Below, in pieces: positions 35,946 to 48,817 of a stretch of 64,000 nt of DNA. The position numbers and the translations under genes are program-made. Each line of letters starts with the position of its first letter. Position 1 is the stretch's first letter. The DNA comes from Acanthacorydalis orientalis (Eukaryota; Arthropoda; Insecta; Megaloptera; Corydalidae): NCBI GenBank assembly GCA_034766995.1, contig CM068316.1, positions 19,306,590-19,370,589 on the forward strand. Direction: 5' to 3'. The notes below the pieces were generated by a model. It was given only the letters and a program-made list of their open reading frames with translations. It had not been told where the DNA came from and searched no databases.

Positions 35946-36388
35946 ATCTAGAATCACTGAACGTTAGAGATGTTTGTTTCCTTATTAGAAGTTTGAACTT
36001 TACTTATACAAAATGTATTATTAAAATTAACAATTGTATAGTGAAATGGAATCTAATATTAATATAATAATGCAAATAAAAACTAAGAATACAAACTACG
36101 CATTAAAAAAATATTAAATTAACATTCTAATTGACGCAATAATTCATAGCTTCAAAAAGCTAGAAAAACTATATTTTGTTAAATTTTCAGTCATATTTAT
36201 AAAGATATAATTAACACTTTTAAATCCGTTCATGACATGAAGATGACAAGTATCAAAACCAGTTATAGTAATAAGTGAATGTAATTGTAACCTAAAAGGA
36301 AACCACAAAAAAAGTTGTTGTAGTAGTTATGTCGATAAATAAACAAATTTTTTCAATTTTAGTAAATTTATTATTCTGTATCTACATT

Positions 36389-36552
36389 ATTTTATTTTCT
36401 CTTCTTAAACCATGTATTTTTTACGTTAAACTTTCCAGTCTTGAAGTCATAAAGGTATTGGTATTAAATGAAGATTTTAGAAACTAAGAATTTATTATTA
36501 AATAATATGTGAAAAACTCTTTTAAAATATAAAACTAAAATAGAAATTTATT
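36389..36552 (+). repeat. Direct repeat DR, copy 2
   Basis: Partner of 34583-34745. The pair brackets the hAT element with its nested mariner remnant at a spacing of about 1.8 kb. Confidence 0.9.
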
Positions 36553-36559
36553 AACTTGA

Positions 36560-38160
36560 AAAGAAACCACAAAAAAGAATCTTATTAACCTTGGATTGTT
36601 AGTACCAAACAATCCTATATATAGTTAATCAATATTTTTTAAGAAATATATTCTTTCGGAAGTATTGAATATTCTACAAAATTTTCTTATAAAAAACAGT
36701 ACTATCTTTAATTAGTTTAATTTGTTAATATCTATAAGTTGAATAGAAACATTTTAAATATTTTATATATTTCAGGTTATTAATTTTACTATCACAAAAT
36801 TTTCTTCATTAAGGAAATAACTATTATTTCAAAATTACTAGTATTTATTTGATTTTATTAAAAATTTATTTAGAAAAAATATTGAATTTAAATATTTTCA
36901 TAATAGTTTCGGTTTAGAATGATAAAACATTTATTAGTAAATTAGTAAAATAATATTATATGTTCTTAATAATTGGTAAAAGAATATACGTAATTTTAAA
37001 TTACATTTATGTTTCGCACAAATTTAATTGCAAATTCTGCAAGGCATTGGTGTTATACAGCAGGGTTGTAATAAATGTAAGTATATAACCAGATCGCCGA
37101 CCTTGTAACTACTACACGAATGAAGTGATTGAGAGGAAATTAGGCAACAACGGTAATAATTTTTGCATTCCCTTCTTTCGTAAATGCGTACAGAGTGTAT
37201 AATTCTTGTATGTATCGATTCTTTTTATATGATTTTAATATCGTTGAATTATTAAAATAAATGTATTGAATCACACCACAAATAAAATACAAACTGATGG
37301 GTGGTAAAAAATATTTTTTTAAAAATAGTTTATACAAATCATTATATTTTCATTTATTGATCTCTTAAGTCGCAGTTTAAAATAAGTAAAATATAAGATT
37401 TTATTTAAACTATTGTTATTAGTTTATCACTTAAAAAACAACATTATGAAAAGATACAAAATTGTCCTTTTCATTTTATATAGGTGCTGTTTTTCCTGTA
37501 ATAAATTTTTAATTCATTTAAATAAATAAATAATACTTTTTTTGTAATTGACATTTTTCTAAGAATTTTATTTTTAAGAATAAAAAAATATTCAAATAAC
37601 CTATAAACATTTCAAATAAATTATATAAAAACTCGCACAAATTTTCTCAGAAAATGACGCCATTGTTATTGAAACGCGAATAACCGTGTCAAAATAAAAC
37701 AGTACTTATTGAATACATTTATAAATGAAAGTTTTTATAATGTTTGTGATATTTATGTTAAGATATGAATGTGCTTTAGTCGAAATTGAACTATTTTTAT
37801 TTGCTACTGTATGTTTTATGCATCTTTAATGTATCAAAAATGTATAATTTATAATTAAGAATACATATTAATAATCTATAATGTAGGATAAAAATAAATA
37901 GTGACAGAATTGTCAATTACGAATGATCATTTTTTTAAATACATAATGTATGTATAATACTTAAAAAATTTACTGCAAAGAATATGAAAATGTCATTCAT
38001 ATGTATCTGACTATTAATTTAACTGAAAAGAAATGATTTAATTCCTTATTTAACAATGATCTAAAAATAAAAATTCATTAAAATTATTAGTTCCTTAACA
38101 CGCTATTCCTGGTTTGAATAGAATTATATTACTTGGCAAACTAACGTGGTAATAACCGAA
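36560..38160. other. No gene seen
   Basis: Mostly A+T-rich DNA. A slightly richer patch at 37020-37150 (CAGATCGCCGACCTTG) is the only distinct segment. The minus frame at 37140-37337 has no recognisable features. Confidence 0.45.
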
Positions 38161-38170
38161 TATGGCTATA

Positions 38171-38464
38171 TTAACCACTTAACAGAGGAAGTAATTTTTG
38201 TTCCTGTAAAAAAAACTTGTTTCATAGTGGAGTTTTTTCTTTAAAATAGCATGTTATTAAATCGGGTCTAAAGCACGAAAAGGAAAGAAAAAGATGATAA
38301 TTATTTTAATAAAATATCTTAAATCAGAACATAAATAAGATGTAAAACGTAATGCCGAACACAGATTAATCTTTGAAGTACTATGACTGAAAATGTCGTT
38401 ATTCCGACTGGAGTTGTATTTCTGGCATGACAAAATATTTCGTCATACCCAGTTAAGAGGTTAA
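38171..38464. mobile_element. piggyBac-like MITE
   Basis: TTAACCACTTAACAGAGG at the left and the complement TTAACCTCTTAACTGGG at the right form an inverted repeat that includes TTAA at both outer edges, as expected for piggyBac targeting. GTAATTTTTGTTCCTG near the left and internal CGTTATTCCGACTGG carry no frame. The element is 294 bp including both TTAA sites. Confidence 0.72.
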
Positions 38465-38575
38465 TAAATATTTAACTTCATTGATGCATTTATTATAACT
38501 TTTGGGCTACAGGACGTCTTTTAATGTGAAAACTATTTTTAAGGAGTTAGGAAACCGAAAGCTTTTTTATTTATT

Positions 38576-38578
<3 letters not shown>

Positions 38579-38642
<64 letters not shown>
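38579..38642. repeat. (TA)n microsatellite
   Basis: About 64 bp pure TA. Confidence 0.97.
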
Positions 38643-38643
<1 letters not shown>

Positions 38644-38782
38644 CTTATATATTGCATGAAATATTTTTGTTTTTATTGAATATTATTTGGCATTAGCTAA
38701 AAACCTAAATATTCGTGACTAAAATACCATAAAAAAATGAAAATAATTACAAAAACTAATTGAAAAACTGGTTTATACAAAC

Positions 38783-38786
<4 letters not shown>

Positions 38787-38838
<52 letters not shown>
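38787..38838. repeat. (TA)n microsatellite
   Basis: About 52 bp pure TA. Confidence 0.96.
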
Positions 38839-38842
<4 letters not shown>

Positions 38843-39143
38843 GAGTGTAACAGCTGGAAAATGTGTGATATTTTCTATGAATAAATTATTGATATGAAAC
38901 ATATCACAGGCAGCAATAATACTATGACTTATCACAAGTTACAGAATCATAGAAAAATAATCATATTCATATTGTAATTTTTACAGCGCTTACATATTTT
39001 TTTGTTATCTCTGTTTTAAAATAATGCAGTTTTTGCTTGTATATCATATAAAACGTTTTACGCTGCAAATAAGTAAACATCAATTGTTGATTTTGCGATT
39101 TTCTGAAAAAATATTTATATGCTTCCTATTATATTATTTATTG

Positions 39144-39150
<7 letters not shown>

Positions 39151-39232
<82 letters not shown>
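39151..39232. repeat. (TA)n microsatellite
   Basis: About 80 bp pure TA, one of the longest uninterrupted runs. Confidence 0.97.
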
Positions 39233-39235
<3 letters not shown>

Positions 39236-39856
39236 TGTGTATGTACAGATATTTTTCATTTTTTAATGTATTGTTGTATTTTAGTTTTTTTTTTAATTAT
39301 AATAATTTTTTAAAGTATTATTTTTTAAAAAAATCTATTATAGTCAATAGCACTTTATTAGGAATGCTTTTAAATTTTGTATGGAATTTAATAAAAAAAA
39401 ATATTTAATCATACTTGAAACAGACAACTTACAATATTTATATTATTTATTAGAAACGCGATTTAATATCTAAATTCAATGTTTTATGTATGTGTCTTGT
39501 TAATATAATAGAAGTATTAAGGAAACTCCTCAACAAAAAAATGAATGTCACAATTGGAACAGTAAAATTTTTAAATTGTTCTTCATTTATTTTCAAAAAC
39601 AATTTTTTCTGTATGTTAATACTCTGATGACGATAAAATCACCACAGAAATGTACACAAACATGAATCAAAATGATAAATAATCAATTATTGAATATTTC
39701 TGAGCAGAAAATATTTTTGTTTTCGGTGAAAGTGTGGGTGTCAATTTGTAAAAAAGGACAGTATTTATAATTTGAAGTGTCTTTATAAATAATCTTTTTT
39801 TAATGAAATTCTATTTCAGTACTCCTTTTAACTTTAGTACTATTATCAGTACTCTT

Positions 39857-39938
39857 TATAATAGTTATATCGGGAGCTACTAACCTCAGCTATCGAAGTG
39901 TCCTAAAACTCCAAGTAACTCAACTATAATAGTTATAT
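39857..39938. repeat. 54-bp insert between 14-bp direct repeats
   Basis: TATAATAGTTATAT occurs at 39857-39870 and again at 39925-39938. Between them is a 54-bp GC-richer segment (CGGGAGCTACTAACCTCAGC...). This looks like a target-site duplication around a short insertion. A 14-bp duplication is longer than the mariner, hAT or piggyBac signature and would fit a retroposed fragment, but there is no poly(A). Confidence 0.6.
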
Positions 39939-39964
39939 TTAATTATTATTTTTTTAAATATCAG

Positions 39965-40235
39965 GGGAATCTGCACCCTACTCACTATGCTCATCGAACC
40001 TCGGGGGGTTCCGCACCCGCTCGCTTCGGTCGTATCGCATATATTCGCTCAATATCATTATATATATATATATATACAAATATTTATATATATATATATA
40101 AATTAGTATGTCTGTATAATCATTCTCGCACGTATATTGCAACGTAGTTGTTTTATAAAGTCGTACATCTCATTGTAGTTGTTATGAAACAAATATCATA
40201 ATTTTTCGTGAAAATTTCGTGTAACTTCGGGTGTT
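39965..40235 (+). repeat. GC-hairpin repeat family, copy 4
   Basis: The head is doubled: GGGGAATCTGCACCC...CTCATCG and then GGGGGGTTCCGCACCCGCTC...GGTCGTATCG. CATATATTCGCTCAATATC, a (TA)n stretch, ATAATCATTCTCGCACG and CAACGTAGTTGTTTTATAAA follow. The tail TCATAATTTTTCGTGAA also resembles copy 1. No coding frame. Confidence 0.7.
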
Positions 40236-40804
40236 ATCGTTAATTATAATTTAATATAAATTCTCTATACGCTTTTTTTTAAAAAAATTTCTTCCATTTT
40301 TTGAAATCTTACGAAATATTTTTTTATATATAAATAGATTAAGCTCGTTTTAACATAAAACTTCAAATGGTAGCAAACTTAAAAAAATGTATAGTACTGG
40401 AGTGATTTTAGCTATATTTTCAAGTCACATAGTATCAATTACAAACTTTAGAAATGGATGCAATAATGTTTTAAACAGTTTTATAATTTACTTATTTTCT
40501 TCATTATAGTCTAATAATTAATTTCACTTATTTAAAATATTAATAAATATACATTTAAAAATAATAATTTACATAAAGAAATAATTTAAATTGTTTATTA
40601 GCACATTTTTGTAGCTAAAGTATTTTTTTAAGGAAAGAATAATCATATTTAATTTTTGATGTTTCCTTAATTACCATTAATTTATAATTATTAATATTTT
40701 TGCAACACTAAATCTTTCCTGAGTTTCATAATTGACATTTGATATTTTCCTTAAGTACTTCTTAAGACTTCTTCAATTACAAAACAATTCAAACAGTTGC
40801 TAAA

Positions 40805-40955
40805 TTCACTTGCACAAATCCATTTTTTTACTCCAAAAACTATAGAAACAATTTTAGCAATTAAAAATATTCAATAAATTATTATTTATTATTTTGATTG
40901 TTATTCATGAGCATTTCCATGTTAACACCATCATAATCAGAGCTCTAAGGTAAAA
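40805..40955 (+). repeat. Dispersed repeat R4, copy 2
   Basis: Shares ATATTCAATAAATTATTA, a CATTTCCATGTTAACACCATC-like block and the CTCTAAGGTA end with 13030-13185. Its class is unknown. Confidence 0.5.
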
Positions 40956-41330
40956 AAAATATGTTTGTAGATGATGCTGTTGCCATAGAAATAAGAAAAA
41001 ATTAATAAGTAGTGTTTGATCTAAAATTTTTTTATATAGTTTGTGGGGTGAAAAAAGAATTTATTTATGAGACAAATTCAATCATTTTTAAATGATAACT
41101 GATGTAATTTTAAAAATATGTTTCAAACATAATTAATGTCCAGTAACTGAAAAATATTTTAATCCTTTATTAAAATATTTTAAAATGATATCTGAACAAA
41201 ATGTGTTACGCTATTCGAAAACAGTTTTTTTTTACATTATATCGTAAGTGCATTGATCATTAACTTGATATATTTTAACCATTCAATAGTCGTTATTTAT
41301 AAAAGATTAATTTCAATCTACATCATCTAG

Positions 41331-41331
<1 letters not shown>

Positions 41332-41387
<56 letters not shown>
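41332..41387. repeat. (TA)n microsatellite
   Basis: About 55 bp pure TA. Confidence 0.96.
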
Positions 41388-41388
<1 letters not shown>

Positions 41389-41723
41389 CCACAAACATAA
41401 TCATTTAATAACATTTTTATTGTAACCAATTGATTAAAGTTACTGTATATATTTGAATAATTATTAAATATATATGATGTTTGTCACGCAATCCAATATA
41501 TTTTTACTTCTTTTTATTAAATAAATACACTCATAATTACGATTGAAATAAGTTTTACATATCTGAATCCTGTATAGTGAATTTAAAATTTAAATATGCT
41601 GTATCTTTTTTGTATAAATTTATTATAAATATATGCTACTATATTTGAAGGAAAATGTTTTCGTTCATGTAGTTTTTATACTAATAAAATTTTAATATTG
41701 CTTAAAATATTTTTTGCTGTATG

Positions 41724-41730
<7 letters not shown>

Positions 41731-41784
<54 letters not shown>
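41731..41784. repeat. (TA)n microsatellite
   Basis: About 54 bp pure TA. Confidence 0.96.
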
Positions 41785-41789
<5 letters not shown>

Positions 41790-42539
41790 TTATACTTAGA
41801 TATATTTCTGCTAAATGATAAAGAACATATTTTTTGTTCTAAACATATTTTCGTATGAAAATGTAAAATTTCTTTCCTTTTACAGTCCTTCTTTTCAATT
41901 ACTTATTTAGCTTTTAGTTTATTGTTTTAGATCTCTTAAGAGCTACTAATATTTTATAAACTAATACATTTAATATAATTATAGCTAATGTATGATTTTG
42001 TATTTGATATTTATATGTTTGATATTTTTTTAGAATTTGTGAAATTTTATATAAATTAATAGTTATTAAGTGTTTTATATAATAAAAAATTATCTGCTGT
42101 AAGTTGTGAAATACTGTTATTTTTTTAATATTCGAATCCTTATAAAATTATTAATTATGTAAATTTCAAAACTTCCACAGTTCCGCAGAGATATACCTTC
42201 ATTCAACCTAATAAATTTAAGAGTTAACGATTAGAAGGCTTCGATTTGAAAAGAAGTATAAATATTAAACTTTAACTACTATATATTTTTTTATTTGGTT
42301 TATATACATAAGTAAATGAGTCAGGATCATGAATCATTATCTTATTAAGGAAATAATTTCATAGAGGTTCCATTTCCGTTAACGATAATATGAAATATTT
42401 TACAACTAATTTTTCAATGCAATGCAAGCTTTGAATATTTTTTTATATGTTTGTTTGTTTTACTGTAAAATTTAATCTACTCCTGTTGATTTTTATTTTT
42501 GCTATTTTATAGCAACTAATTCAGGTTTAGTTATACTTG

Positions 42540-42771
42540 CTAACCTATTAGCTGTGTATGATGAACATACTCGGTCATTGAACATGAATTTGAGCAATAA
42601 AAATATTGATTTTTCAAAAAAAAAAATAAATGCTATTTCGTTACAATTTAATTCCATTTTACAGAAGCTGTATATACATTGTCTTTGACGAGTATATTCG
42701 TCATACCTTCATTTTTGCAACACAATGTAGGTAAATACTTTTAAAATAGGGCGACTTGGATAACAGGTTAA
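42540..42771. mobile_element. Candidate piggyBac-like MITE
   Basis: The left edge CTAACCTATTAGCTGTG and the complement of the right edge TTAACCTGTTATCCAAG are similar. Subterminal segments TATGATGAACATACTCGG and, on the complement, TATGACGAATATACTCG mirror each other. The right edge has TTAA and the left has CTAA, so one target copy would be mutated. Confidence 0.45.
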
Positions 42772-42984
42772 AATTCATCTTAGATAAAATTCGTTTACTT
42801 TAATTGGACAGAGACAACAACACTATTTTTCAAAAATATAAATTTGAAAATATTTTAACGAAAATTTTCGATACTAGTTTCAGAAAATTCTAATTCTTCA
42901 ATATATATATATATATATTTATATAATGTCATTTAAAAAATATTATTTATTATATTTTTATATACAGGGACTCGTATATACATT

Positions 42985-42994
42985 AAATATATCC

Positions 42995-43045
<51 letters not shown>
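42985..43045. repeat. (TA)n microsatellite
   Basis: About 50 bp pure TA after TATCCATATACATA. Confidence 0.95.
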
Positions 43046-43049
<4 letters not shown>

Positions 43050-43050
<1 letters not shown>

Positions 43051-44327
43051 TACTTTCATATATTTAGGTATTCATTGAAAATAACAGTAAAAATATGAAT
43101 GGATGTATGCTATCTCGACGAATTAAACTGACACATCACTTTTTAAGAGATTATGAAGGAACAATGTTGAATATTTGAAAGTGGTAAAATAAAGCTTAGC
43201 AATTATAAAAGAGATTGTTAGTGTAAAAAAATAAACTCGAAGAAGTGTGCTATTTTATCAAAATTATCTTAAGTTAAAAACTTAAGACGGCGATTTAGAT
43301 TCAGATATAAGTTTAACTAACAATAATAAGATATAATAAATAATAATAAGATATAACTAACACTAAGATATAACTTATTGAACAGTTGTGGAGTGAGATG
43401 ATTATAGATCACTGCTTGTTATGTGACTTCTGTCTATCGTAAATTTTATTCATTAGTCACATGAATCTAAATATTAATCTGATATATCACTGCTGTTCCT
43501 TATATTATTAGGAATCAGTTAAGATATATATTAATTGTTAAATGTACCGTTAAAGGTTTTATTATAATTTACTATCGAACAAGTTTTGTATTTTGATAAA
43601 GATAAATTATATAATATATTAATTATCACAGATATCCTAATGTAGATGCAAACATATATGACTGTCGTCTTGATGCATCAAGTTAGAATGTCGAAAGTAG
43701 AATATTTTAGATTCTTATGATTATTTTTTTAATTAACGTTACAACATTTTTATAAATACGCTTTTATTTGATGAAATAAAAAACATATTTCTTTCATACT
43801 ATTTTTTCTAATAATATTTTATTTTATAGATATACTTTTCTCAAACTTTGTAGCAGCTATTCCAGCATACCTTTCAATAATAAATCGACTAATTGCTATT
43901 CTGTTCTGAAACCTTTCTCCTGCGAATAACTTATAGCCTGTTTTTTTATTAAAAATAGTTAGAAAAAGACTACTTAATATGAAATAATGCCAAATAGCTA
44001 AATTTTATTTTACACTTTGAATAAAATTTCAACTTGTAGATACTGGTTTTTTTCGAGGGATAAATTTAATTTACCATTAAACCAGTTTTGGAACCCAGCA
44101 TAATGTAACACAGGTTGAATATATAAAATTAACTGAGTATTATTTCAAGGAAGATGATTTTTCTTATTATCAAATATGTTTTGTTCCATTAATTGAAAAA
44201 AAGTTTGCATTTAATGTAGAAGATTGCAATTTAGATTAATGCAGATAGATTGGCTCTTCCTATCCAAATACAACCAATTTAAATGTTTATGGAGAAGTTT
44301 GGCTTGATAATTATATAACATGTACAT

Positions 44328-44330
<3 letters not shown>
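43050..44330. other. No feature seen
   Basis: A+T-rich DNA with a small direct repeat AATAATAAGATATAA near 43325-43360. No coding or element signature. Confidence 0.5.
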
Positions 44331-44331
<1 letters not shown>

Positions 44332-44374
<43 letters not shown>

Positions 44375-44457
44375 GTATGTATATATATATCTATATGTAT
44401 ATATATATATATATGTATATATATGTGTGTGTGTATATATATATATATATATGTATA
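44332..44457. repeat. (TA)n array with GTATGTATA and (TG)n interruptions
   Basis: About 125 bp forming the left flank of fold-back copy 2. It contains GTGTGTGTG near 44424. Confidence 0.95.
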
Positions 44458-44651
44458 TGGTAATTCGACTATGGATTCCAGACGAAGGTATTAAAAAAAG
44501 GCAAATATTAAAAAAACCATACTATCCCTAACTTAGTATTCTAGTTTAATTATATTTTAGTATTTAATTGAGTTTAAATACTAAATAAAAATAAGATCAC
44601 TTTTCTTAACCGCTGCGCTCCTTAATATTTCCATGTGGAAGCCTAAATTGA

Positions 44652-44656
<5 letters not shown>
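44458..44656. mobile_element. Fold-back MITE family FB, copy 2
   Basis: About 199 bp between TA arrays. The core TTAGTATTCTAGTTTAATTA mirrors TTTAAATACTAA. The right end CCATGTGGAAGCCTAAATTG mirrors the left end ATTCGACTATGGATTCC with more decay. The right arm is the best match to copies 3 and 4. Confidence 0.83.
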
Positions 44657-44826
<170 letters not shown>

Positions 44827-44829
44827 CAA

Positions 44830-45362
44830 ACATACATATAAATCAAAACATTTCTATTTAATATACTTAATGTTTAGAACATAAAGTGAACATAAAGATA
44901 AAATGAATGTGTGAATGAAAAGATAAAGTAAATATTTTTAACGACGTATAATATTAAATGTTTTGCGGTTTACATTGTAGGTAGAAAACTATATCTAAAA
45001 ATTATATAATCAAATGGTAACAATTAACGTTAATTCATTTATTGTTGTAATCTTATTATGATTAATTTGTTGCCATTTCATTATTATTTACATTATATTA
45101 TATAGAATATAAATTTTACATTGTTAAGTTTCTAATTTTATTATTAAAATACTTACAAAAATTTGATTTTATAAAAAAAGTACGACGAAAAAAAATAAAA
45201 AATATAAAAAACAACAATAATGCTGAATAATCATCAAATAAGAATAGATTCTAATTCATAAAATCTTATACATACAATAATAAATATTTATATATTGTTT
45301 TTACAAGAATTTTACTTAATCTTTTCAGTCTTTCTAGTGGTAATCATGTAATACACATACAT

Positions 45363-45395
<33 letters not shown>

Positions 45396-46000
45396 TACGA
45401 TTTTCAATGAAATATTGTATTAATAATTATGACCCTATTTCTAAGTATAACCCAATATTCAATTTTGTAAAAATTCTTTCGTCACTAGCGGGATACATAT
45501 GTCCCGCCAATTTTTAAAAATTCATGTCGATGAAATACTTTACATAATGAACCTACTATAAAATACTGATGGAACAAAACTTCCCAGGATAATATCTTTT
45601 ATCCAAGATGCCGAATTATCGGCCAATAATTTTGACCAATTAGAACTCTCCCTTAATCCAATTAATAACTATTCACCGAATTTAATCAAAATAAAAAAGT
45701 CGTATTGAAATGGTTAATGAAAAATAAGCAAATTTGAAACACACCACTGTGTAATTAAAATTAAAACAGTGATACTTAACTGTAAAATTTTTAAAATATT
45801 TTTTAATGAAACTGGAATTTAATATCAAGAAAAAATTAATACAAATATGCTTAATGAGCAACTAAAAATCGGGGTCAAAAGAGTGTACAATAAATTTTGC
45901 ACAAAGAGACACAAATATATGAATTTAACTATAAAACTTGTTTTACAAAAAGACTTTTACTGTCCGGAAACTCTTGACTTGTAATAAATATTATACATAC
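44830..46000. other. No gene seen
   Basis: A+T-rich DNA. At 45489-45508, GCGGGATACATATGTCCCGC is a near-palindrome of the kind found under piggyBac-like ends, but no paired termini were found. Confidence 0.45.
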
Positions 46001-46002
46001 AC

Positions 46003-46058
46003 GTATATATATATATATATATATACGTGTATGTATATATATATATATATATATATAT
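46003..46058. repeat. (TA)n array around ACGTGTATGTA
   Basis: ACACGTATATA and TATACGTGTATG near the middle are mirror images. Confidence 0.93.
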
Positions 46059-46179
46059 GTACTATGACCTACTCATTTATGGACAATCTTTATAAAACAA
46101 CCAATGGTGAAGGGTGATAAATCAATCGATATTCTTAAACACAGAGTATTCACTTTTATTCATACACATATTGTGCATT

Positions 46180-46180
<1 letters not shown>

Positions 46181-46255
<75 letters not shown>

Positions 46256-46260
46256 TATGC
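46181..46260. repeat. (TA)n followed by (CA)n
   Basis: About 65 bp TA, then CACACACACATATGCAT. Confidence 0.95.
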
Positions 46261-46399
46261 ATATATAAAACACTAATTATAATTTAAGTTTTGTATAATA
46301 TAAACAAATATCTTTAAAATAAACTAATTATCTTTTATCTCATAAATGCTTAACGTATGAATTAAAATATATAATATTGATGAATATATACAGTAAGAC

Positions 46400-46404
<5 letters not shown>

Positions 46405-46441
<37 letters not shown>
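46405..46441. repeat. (TA)n microsatellite
   Basis: About 37 bp pure TA. Confidence 0.93.
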
Positions 46442-46449
46442 CCATTACG

Positions 46450-47380
46450 GTCACAATGACAAGATTAATGTCTTTCGTCAAGAGAGTTGCATGTTAAAAA
46501 ATGAGAACAATTTCTTTTAATAAAATTAATAAGTATAAAATACATAAGTATACGAATATTATTTTTCTCTTACCTGGCATAAGTTATAAAAATTAATTTT
46601 GAAATTGATATGTTTGAACGGAGGAACTAGTAGTGATGACTTATGAGTATAATGGCACTTTTTTATTTATTTTTATATGTATTTAGTAGGAACAATATAT
46701 ATTTTTAAAGGCTTAAATCGATTTTTACTAATTAGAAATCACATCGAAGATTATAAATTATATTAACTTATAAAGACAAGTGTGTATGTTTGCGAATTAC
46801 ATATCATTTTAAAGCAGTACATTATATGTTTCTATATTTTTCTCGTAGAATTTTTTTCATTAATTTGCACTTGGTGATCACTTTTTAAAGTATTTTATAT
46901 TAAAAGTTCATTTTATTGATATTTATGTTCATTGAAAAAATATTTAAATTATTTGTCATTATGGTGAAAATAATTTTATTACTCTAATATAAAATGTATT
47001 GATTTAATATAAATTCAGTATAAATTTATTTTCTTTGAAAAATGTTAATTTTTAACTTCACATAAAAGCACATGTCAATAAAAATATATTATAACAACAC
47101 ACGAAAATCAAATAGGATTGTTAAAAACACGACCTTTATAACATGAATAAAATATATAATCTTCGTATCGATAAATAATCACTTGAAAAATCACAGCTAG
47201 TATGTTTTTTTAAAAATGAGTTTATACTTTTTTTAAAAAAAAACGCCAAATCTGTTTCACGTTTGAAAATATACTGAGACTACTTTTAACGCAAACTCTC
47301 GTCAATCTGAAAAAATGCATATGGAAAGACAAAAACGCACATAAGGAACTATTATATGCGTGACAAAAACACAACATAAT
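46450..47380. other. No feature seen
   Basis: A+T-rich DNA. The 60-codon minus frame at 47222-47404 is Cys/Phe-rich without a recognisable motif. Confidence 0.45.
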
Positions 47381-47389
47381 GCAACCAGT

Positions 47390-47730
47390 GCACCGTTCGA
47401 ACAACTAAAAATTTTGCAGACTTTTAGAGTGATCGGACGTAGTAATAGACATATGATTTTTTTTCATGTTGAACAGAAATGAACAATTCATGTCAAATGA
47501 TTGAAACATGAAACGGGTATGTTTCTACAGTTAGACGAAGAGATATATACACGGTTGTGTGCGTAGTGAGCGAACGAGTGAATGCACTTCTGGATGCATT
47601 TCACAAATGCAGTTGTTTGACATTACAAGGTTCCTCGTGGTGTATCAAGAGAAAAGCAGATTGGAATCAGCGAATGTGCAACGAAGTTAGCGACAATGCA
47701 ACTTTTATACGTACACTTCGTTAGCAAGAA
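47390..47730. other. Higher-GC island
   Basis: The words GTGATCGGACGTAG, GTGAGCGAACGAGTGAATGC and CAACGAAGTTAGCGAC have several CpGs and a short internal mirror (CTTCTGGATGCATTTCACAA with AATGCAGTTG). There is no convincing frame. It may be regulatory or the end of an unrecognised exon. Confidence 0.2.
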
Positions 47731-47949
47731 TTGAGAACAATTAAATAAAAATGGATATATTAGCAGGTGTATAGGCTCGACGATACTTGACGCAGATTGT
47801 TTTTCTATTGGAATTAATTCTAGTACTTAACAATTATCATATATCTAAATTCCAACTAGTGATTGAAAAATCACCACAACGTTATAAAATGATAATTATA
47901 CGTATATAATAACTGTATCCACAAAACATTTATACATACACACACACAA

Positions 47950-47952
<3 letters not shown>

Positions 47953-48010
<58 letters not shown>
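47953..48010. repeat. (TA)n followed by (GA)n
   Basis: About 26 bp TA, then about 28 bp GA. This is the only long purine-only dinucleotide tract in the window. Confidence 0.95.
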
Positions 48011-48012
<2 letters not shown>

Positions 48013-48337
48013 AAGAGAGAAGAAGATACTTTTCATTAATAACGGATAGTAAATCAATTTCTTAATATTTTTCAAATTTATAATTTGAAGCTATATTTTT
48101 TGATCTGTTAGCTTGTGTATTTATTTCATGTTTAAATCTATTGTTTAAATTTCTTAAAAATAATATTCGAGTATTAGTTAATTCTAGTTAATTGTAATTT
48201 ATTAACATAATTTTATTTAATATAAGTTTGATATACAGAAGTTAGTATAATAATAAAAATACCTATTAATTTTTAAATTTGTACTTAAGATTTTCACACT
48301 AGTTCTGCTGTTTCTCTCTCTTTATATTCATCTGTGG

Positions 48338-48462
<125 letters not shown>

Positions 48463-48766
48463 ACTAATATACATCTTTTTATGAATTGCATTAGTTAATG
48501 CTTATTTTTAATTATTATAGATATGATATATTTTATATTATTTTTAGTCGAAAATACACAAACGTTTTCATATCTCTTGGAGGTATTTTTTATATATCCA
48601 AGTGTTTATAATATATTGTTTAATTAAGAATTGTAGTAATTGTTTTATAAATGAATGTTGTCATGTAGGAAATTGTGACATTGTAGTTAGTTGGTTAATG
48701 TATTTGAATGTTATATTATTTCTGGTATTTAATTGGATTTTGAAGATATCACTATTCTGATAATAC

Positions 48767-48803
<37 letters not shown>

Positions 48804-48817
48804 CATGTATATATATG

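Noticed and set aside
42180..42212. Solo mariner right end (CCGCAGAG...TTCAACCTAATA)
   Set aside because: Only the last ten bases match well and no left end or transposase segment is nearby.
45475..45515. piggyBac-like end with GCGGGATACATATGTCCCGC
   Set aside because: The palindrome is real, but no TTAA-bounded pair of termini could be found around it.
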